From Planctomycetota bacterium (lineage in GTDB: Bacteria; Planctomycetota; UBA1135; GCA-002686595): a DNA stretch of 36,598 bases. The stretch spans positions 1 to 36,598 of the forward strand of contig JAJDEV010000272.1 in NCBI GenBank assembly GCA_029259605.1, read 5' to 3'. Positions 33,801-36,598 of this stretch are shown in pieces. A program made the position numbers and the translations under genes. Within the stretch, counting starts at the first letter, position 1; every line of letters begins with the position of its first letter. Below the pieces are notes generated by a model. That model was not told the DNA's origin. It saw only the letters and a program-made list of their open reading frames with translations, and searched no databases.

Positions 33801-34361
33801 CTAGCCGAAGAGCGCCTTGGGCAGCGCGCCTTCGTGCTCGAGCAGCGCCTGCTTGCGCTCCATGCCTCCGCCGTAGCCGGTCAACGCGCCGCTCGATCCG
33901 ATCACGCGGTGGCACGGAATGACGAGCGACACGGGGTTCGTCGCGTTCGCGCGTCCGACGGCGCGCGCGGCGCCCGGTTGGCCCACACGGCGCGCGAGCT
34001 CGCCGTAGCTCAGCGTCTCGCCGTACGGGATGTTCAGCAGTTCGCGCCACACGAGCTGTTGGAACTCGCTGCCCTCCGGCGCGACGGCGAGGTCGAACGT
34101 GCGCAGCTCGCCGGCGAAGTAGCGCTGCATCGCGCGCGCCACGTCGCGCAAGCGCGCCGGCTCGAACGCGAGGCGTTGGCCGCGCGCCGCGTACCGCTCC
34201 TCGAGCCCGGCGTCGTCCGCGGGCGCGTTGCGTCCACCTTCGAAGTCGAGCTGCACGAGCGCGCCGTCCGCGTCGACGACGGCCCAAATGTCACCCACCG
34301 GGCTCGGGATGCGATCCGCGAAGTGCGTAGCGTCCATCGTGATCCGTTCTGCGTCTTTCAT
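33801..34361 (-). CDS. ogt: O6-alkylguanine-DNA alkyltransferase
   Basis: Repairs O6-alkylguanine in DNA by transferring the alkyl group to its own cysteine, a suicide reaction. The 186-residue protein has an N-terminal domain and a C-terminal active-site domain with PYGETLSYGELA (112-123), the DNA-binding GRANATNP and the acceptor Cys150 in PCHRVIG. Conserved residues are intact. The start at 34361 overlaps the stop of the Ada-AlkA gene (ATGA), so both repair enzymes are made from one messenger. The open frame extends much further upstream inside the Ada-AlkA gene and that part is not counted. Confidence 0.95.
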   Translation of the reverse strand: MKDAERITMDATHFADRIPSPVGDIWAVVDADGALVQLDFEGGRNAPADDAGLEERYAARGQRLAFEPARLRDVARAMQRYFAGELRTFDLAVAPEGSEFQQLVWRELLNIPYGETLSYGELARRVGQPGAARAVGRANATNPVSLVIPCHRVIGSSGALTGYGGGMERKQALLEHEGALPKALFG

Positions 34362-35827
34362 TCTTCGTCTCCCAGACTTCTCCAGAGGTGGAACGTCGCC
34401 AGGCTGCGGTGCGGCGCGAACGGCTCCATGAGCTGTAACGTCTCCTGTGCCTTCGGTCGGTGGTCGAGCTCGAAGAAGCGTTCGAGCGCCGCCTCGAGCG
34501 CGACATCGCCGACGGGAACGCAGTCCTCGAGCCCGAAGGAACGCATGAGCAGGTAGTTCACCGACCACGGACCGAGGCCGCGCACGTTGCCGAGGCGCTC
34601 TTCGACCAGGCCCGCGGGCGCGTGCCGCAGCCCGTCGAGGTCGAGGTCGCCCGCAGCGATCGCGCGCGCGGTGTCGATCACGTACTCGGCCTTGCGGCGC
34701 GAGTACTGCAGCGGCTCGAGGTCGGCGTAGTCGAGCTCCGCGACCTGCGCGGCCGTCGGGTGCGCGACGAACCCGTCGGAGTTCGGAATGCGCGTGCCGC
34801 ACAGCTGGATGAGTCGACTGCGGCAGAGCGACGCGAACGTGATGTTGACCTGCTGGCCGACGATGACCCAGACGAGCCCCTCGAACGCGTCGGCGGTGAG
34901 CGGGATGCGCAAGCCGCGGCGCCCGCGCACCAGGCGCGCCGTGTCGCCCTTGCGCAGCATGCGTCGCTCGAACGCTCCCGGATCCGCATCGAGACCGAGC
35001 ATGCGCACGACGCGTCGGTGTGCGGCGACCATCATCGAGCGTGTCGGCGCGCGGCGCGCGAAGACGGCGACCTGCACACGAGTCGGTGAGAACACGAGCT
35101 CGACGCGCGCGGGCTTGCCGTCGAGCAGCAACGCCTTCGTCGCGCGCCGCCCGTCGATCCGTTCCGTGCAGCCGTCCTCGTCGCGACCGAACATGCGGAA
35201 CGCGTCCTCGCTCCGAAACTCGCGCGGCAGGCGCAGGACGAACTCGTTCCCGTCGGCGATGTTCCGGTAGCTGCCCGGCGACATCGCGAACTCGAGCTGA
35301 AAGCCCTCGTGGAACGCGGAAGAGCTCTCGAAGCCCGCATCCGTCGCGATGTCGAGCACGCGCCGCTTCGAGCGCACGAGCTCCGCCCCCGCCGAAGCGA
35401 GGCGCGCGCGCAACAGGTAAGCGGCCGGCGTCGTGTGATAGTGGCGTCGAAAGAGCTCGTTCAGCTTCGTCGCGCCGACGCCTGCATCCGCGCGCAGATC
35501 GGCCACCCCGCCGAAGTCCCCTGGGTTCGCGCGCAACCGTTCGCAGAGCGACTGCACACGCTCGCGATCGGGATCGAAGCGACGATAGAAGTGATCGGGC
35601 CGGCACCGGCGGCAGGCGCGCAGCCCGGCGGAACGCGCTCCATCCTCGTCGAGGAAGAAGCGCACGTTCTCGTCCTTCGGCTTGCGCGCCGTGCAAGTCG
35701 GCAAACAGTAGATCCCGGTCGTGAGCACGCCGACGAGAAAGCGCCCATTGTGCCGCGGGTTCTTCGTGTGCCAGAGACGCAGCGTCACCGCTCGGTCGAG
35801 GTCCGGATGGTCGAGCACCTTGATCAC
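34358..35827 (-). CDS. alkA: Ada-AlkA fusion: methyl-sensing domain, AraC-type helix-turn-helix and 3-methyladenine glycosylase
   Basis: A 489-residue DNA alkylation repair and probable regulatory protein. The N-terminus (about 1-85) is the Ada zinc domain with Cys41, Cys45, Cys72 and Cys75 in the expected spacing; Cys41 corresponds to the methyl acceptor. An AraC-type helix-turn-helix follows (about 90-190). From about 195 it is an AlkA-type glycosylase with the helix-hairpin-helix at 411-430 and catalytic Asp441 in GDVAL. I choose the GTG at 35827 because the domain starts there and the length then fits known fusions; the frame upstream to 36037 shows no similarity. It can repair damage and probably switch on this operon when methylated. 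Confidence 0.88.
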   Translation of the reverse strand: MIKVLDHPDLDRAVTLRLWHTKNPRHNGRFLVGVLTTGIYCLPTCTARKPKDENVRFFLDEDGARSAGLRACRRCRPDHFYRRFDPDRERVQSLCERLRANPGDFGGVADLRADAGVGATKLNELFRRHYHTTPAAYLLRARLASAGAELVRSKRRVLDIATDAGFESSSAFHEGFQLEFAMSPGSYRNIADGNEFVLRLPREFRSEDAFRMFGRDEDGCTERIDGRRATKALLLDGKPARVELVFSPTRVQVAVFARRAPTRSMMVAAHRRVVRMLGLDADPGAFERRMLRKGDTARLVRGRRGLRIPLTADAFEGLVWVIVGQQVNITFASLCRSRLIQLCGTRIPNSDGFVAHPTAAQVAELDYADLEPLQYSRRKAEYVIDTARAIAAGDLDLDGLRHAPAGLVEERLGNVRGLGPWSVNYLLMRSFGLEDCVPVGDVALEAALERFFELDHRPKAQETLQLMEPFAPHRSLATFHLWRSLGDEE

Positions 35828-36086
35828 CGGGCCATTGTGCGTTCCGACGCGGTGCCGCGTCTTCCGGATATCACCGCCCGAATCTCGAATCGCGGCACGC
35901 GCTCGAACCCGGACGAAAAAGACGCCCGAGCAAACGACATGGGACTTCGACGCCCCGTGTCGCCGCCCGGGCGCGGCATCACCCCATGGGAGCCCCTGTT
36001 CCCACGTTCTCCCCTCCGACGCGCGGAGCCTCATCACGACTTCGAAGGGGATGTTCCATCTCGGATCTGCTGTGTGTGCGGCAATG

Positions 36087-36129
36087 AAAAAAGCGACCCA
36101 CCCGGTTTTGCACTCGGGGAGGGTCGCTT
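36087..36129 (-). terminator. Rho-independent terminator facing left
   Basis: A perfect 9-bp stem (36091-36099 with 36121-36129, arms AAGCGACCC and GGGTCGCTT) with a further inner CCCG/CGGG. On the minus strand it is followed by six T. It would end transcripts coming from the right, before the Ada-AlkA gene. It could be a terminator of an unseen gene or RNA beyond 36130, or an attenuator of the repair operon. Confidence 0.75.
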
Positions 36130-36375
36130 GACCAGCTGGCGCGTTTTCGTCGCCTAGCCTGGACGGGTCTCTCCCGAGGCGGGCCGCGGCGCGCGACCCG
36201 CTTCCGTAAATCGGAAGCGCGGGGAGAGTGATTGGGGAAGGACGGTCGGTTGCATGGCGGGAAGCTCCGAACCTTCGAAGCTAGACGCAGTGCGCGAATC
36301 CGTCAATCCCCCTGAATCGCCGATTCGGAGCATTCGGCGAGGTTCTCCGGCGAAGCGGTAAGACTTTCCGGAGGC
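36130..36375. other. Gene-poor stretch with hairpins
   Basis: Part of the long gap 35828-36598 that holds no recognisable gene or tRNA. It contains an outer pair CTCTCCC/GGGAGAG (36169-36175 with 36222-36228) enclosing a perfect hairpin GCTTCCG-TAAAT-CGGAAGC (36200-36218), and a 7-bp hairpin TCGCCGA/TCGGCGA (36317-36340). Together with the terminator on its left this could be a small structured RNA on the minus strand. I recognise no known RNA family. The part 35828-36086 shows nothing notable. Confidence 0.4.
36154..36255 (-). CDS. Possible 33-residue small protein or leader peptide (weak)
   Basis: A short frame on the minus strand starting ATG at 36255, with GGAG nine bases upstream, ending TAG 25 bases before the terminator stem. 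The peptide is Pro- and Arg-rich with no recognised family, and its third codon positions are less GC-rich than in the real genes. It overlaps the hairpin pair at 36169-36228. It may be chance. Confidence 0.2.
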   Translation of the reverse strand: MQPTVLPQSLSPRFRFTEAGRAPRPASGETRPG

Positions 36376-36598
36376 CGGGTGGAAGTCCGAGAGTCGGAGA
36401 GTTGTCGACGTTCCTCGGATCCGGACGGTCCGGGTGGTTCCCTGAATCGAATCGCGAAGGGAAGTTCCGAGCGTGTTCCTCTCGTCGGGTGGAAGTCCGA
36501 GAGCCGGGGAGTTGTGGACGTTCCTCGGATTCGGACGGTCCGGGTGGTTCCCTGAATCGAATCGCGAAGGGAAGTTCCGAACGTGTTCCTCTCGTCGG
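36376..36598. repeat. 110-bp tandem repeat running off the window
   Basis: Two full units (36376-36485 and 36486-36595) differ at only five positions, and a third starts at 36596. The unit length is not a multiple of three, and both units hold stops, so it is noncoding. Each unit has inverted repeats, such as TTCCCT/AGGGAA with a 14-base loop, CCGGA/TCCGG around CGG, and TCCGAG/CTCGGA. One difference changes a C-G pair of the CGG hairpin to U-G, keeping pairing. It is unlike a CRISPR array because there are no variable spacers. Confidence 0.9.

Noticed and set aside
36376-36598. CRISPR array
   Set aside because: The units are 110 bp and nearly identical over their whole length; there are no short repeats with variable spacers.
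35828-36598. tRNA (including tRNA-Sec) or other known RNA gene
   Set aside because: No T-loop consensus such as GGTTCGA within a cloverleaf was found, here or elsewhere in the window.

Overview
ORGANISM. The window is strongly GC-rich with densely packed genes. It combines secreted Cys-type sulfatases, FG-GAP and PKD surface proteins, a bacterial Spondin_N protein, large anchored proteins made of carboxypeptidase-regulatory-like repeats, and a complete high-affinity (cbb3) oxidase operon. This mix points to an aerobic Planctomycetota bacterium, probably one of the deep, GC-rich marine lineages; that placement is inference from gene content, because no rRNA or other phylogenetic marker is present. 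LAYOUT. (1) 1-3547: a secreted sulfatase (-) and a secreted FG-GAP propeller protein (+) are divergent, and each ends inside a copy of a palindromic repeat. (2) 3768-11117: eight overlapping plus-strand genes form a cbb3 oxidase operon: diheme cytochrome c, ccoN, ccoO, a ccoS-like gene, a small membrane protein, the copper ATPase ccoI, ccoG, and a TauE/SafE-like exporter. The usual CcoP is absent; the leading diheme cytochrome and perhaps the small membrane protein appear to replace it. (3) 11291-13984: a secreted 897-residue protein in which both a hydrolase-like and a peptidase-like segment have lost catalytic residues; it ends in a third, truncated copy of the repeat. (4) 14105-20321: surface proteins (anchored repeat protein, PKD plus arylsulfotransferase-like propeller, Spondin_N protein, outer-membrane barrel-like lipoprotein). 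(5) 20376-24315 (-): a zinc-ribbon DUF1272 gene translationally coupled to a sulfatase-fold protein without the catalytic cysteine, then an ABC-2 exporter pair. (6) 24565-31812 (+): a FadE-type acyl-CoA dehydrogenase, a soluble hybrid GAF-PAS histidine kinase and a second anchored repeat protein. (7) 31837-35827 (-): a DNA alkylation repair pair (Ada-AlkA fusion and O6-alkylguanine methyltransferase), a SUI1-type translation factor, a TPR protein and a small ArsC-like thioredoxin-fold protein. The last carries an in-frame UGA at the active site with a hairpin fitting a bacterial SECIS element, so it is read here as a selenoprotein. (8) 35828-36598: a gene-poor stretch with a leftward terminator, several hairpins and a 110-bp tandem repeat running off the window. 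HOW THE GENES WORK TOGETHER. The cbb3 operon encodes the oxidase core plus its copper-loading and maturation factors as one overlapping unit. The alkylation repair genes form a second unit, possibly including the selenoprotein. The most notable features are the UGA-containing ArsC-like gene, the palindromic element whose ends supply TAG stop codons to three genes, and two sulfatase- or hydrolase-fold proteins with lost catalytic residues.
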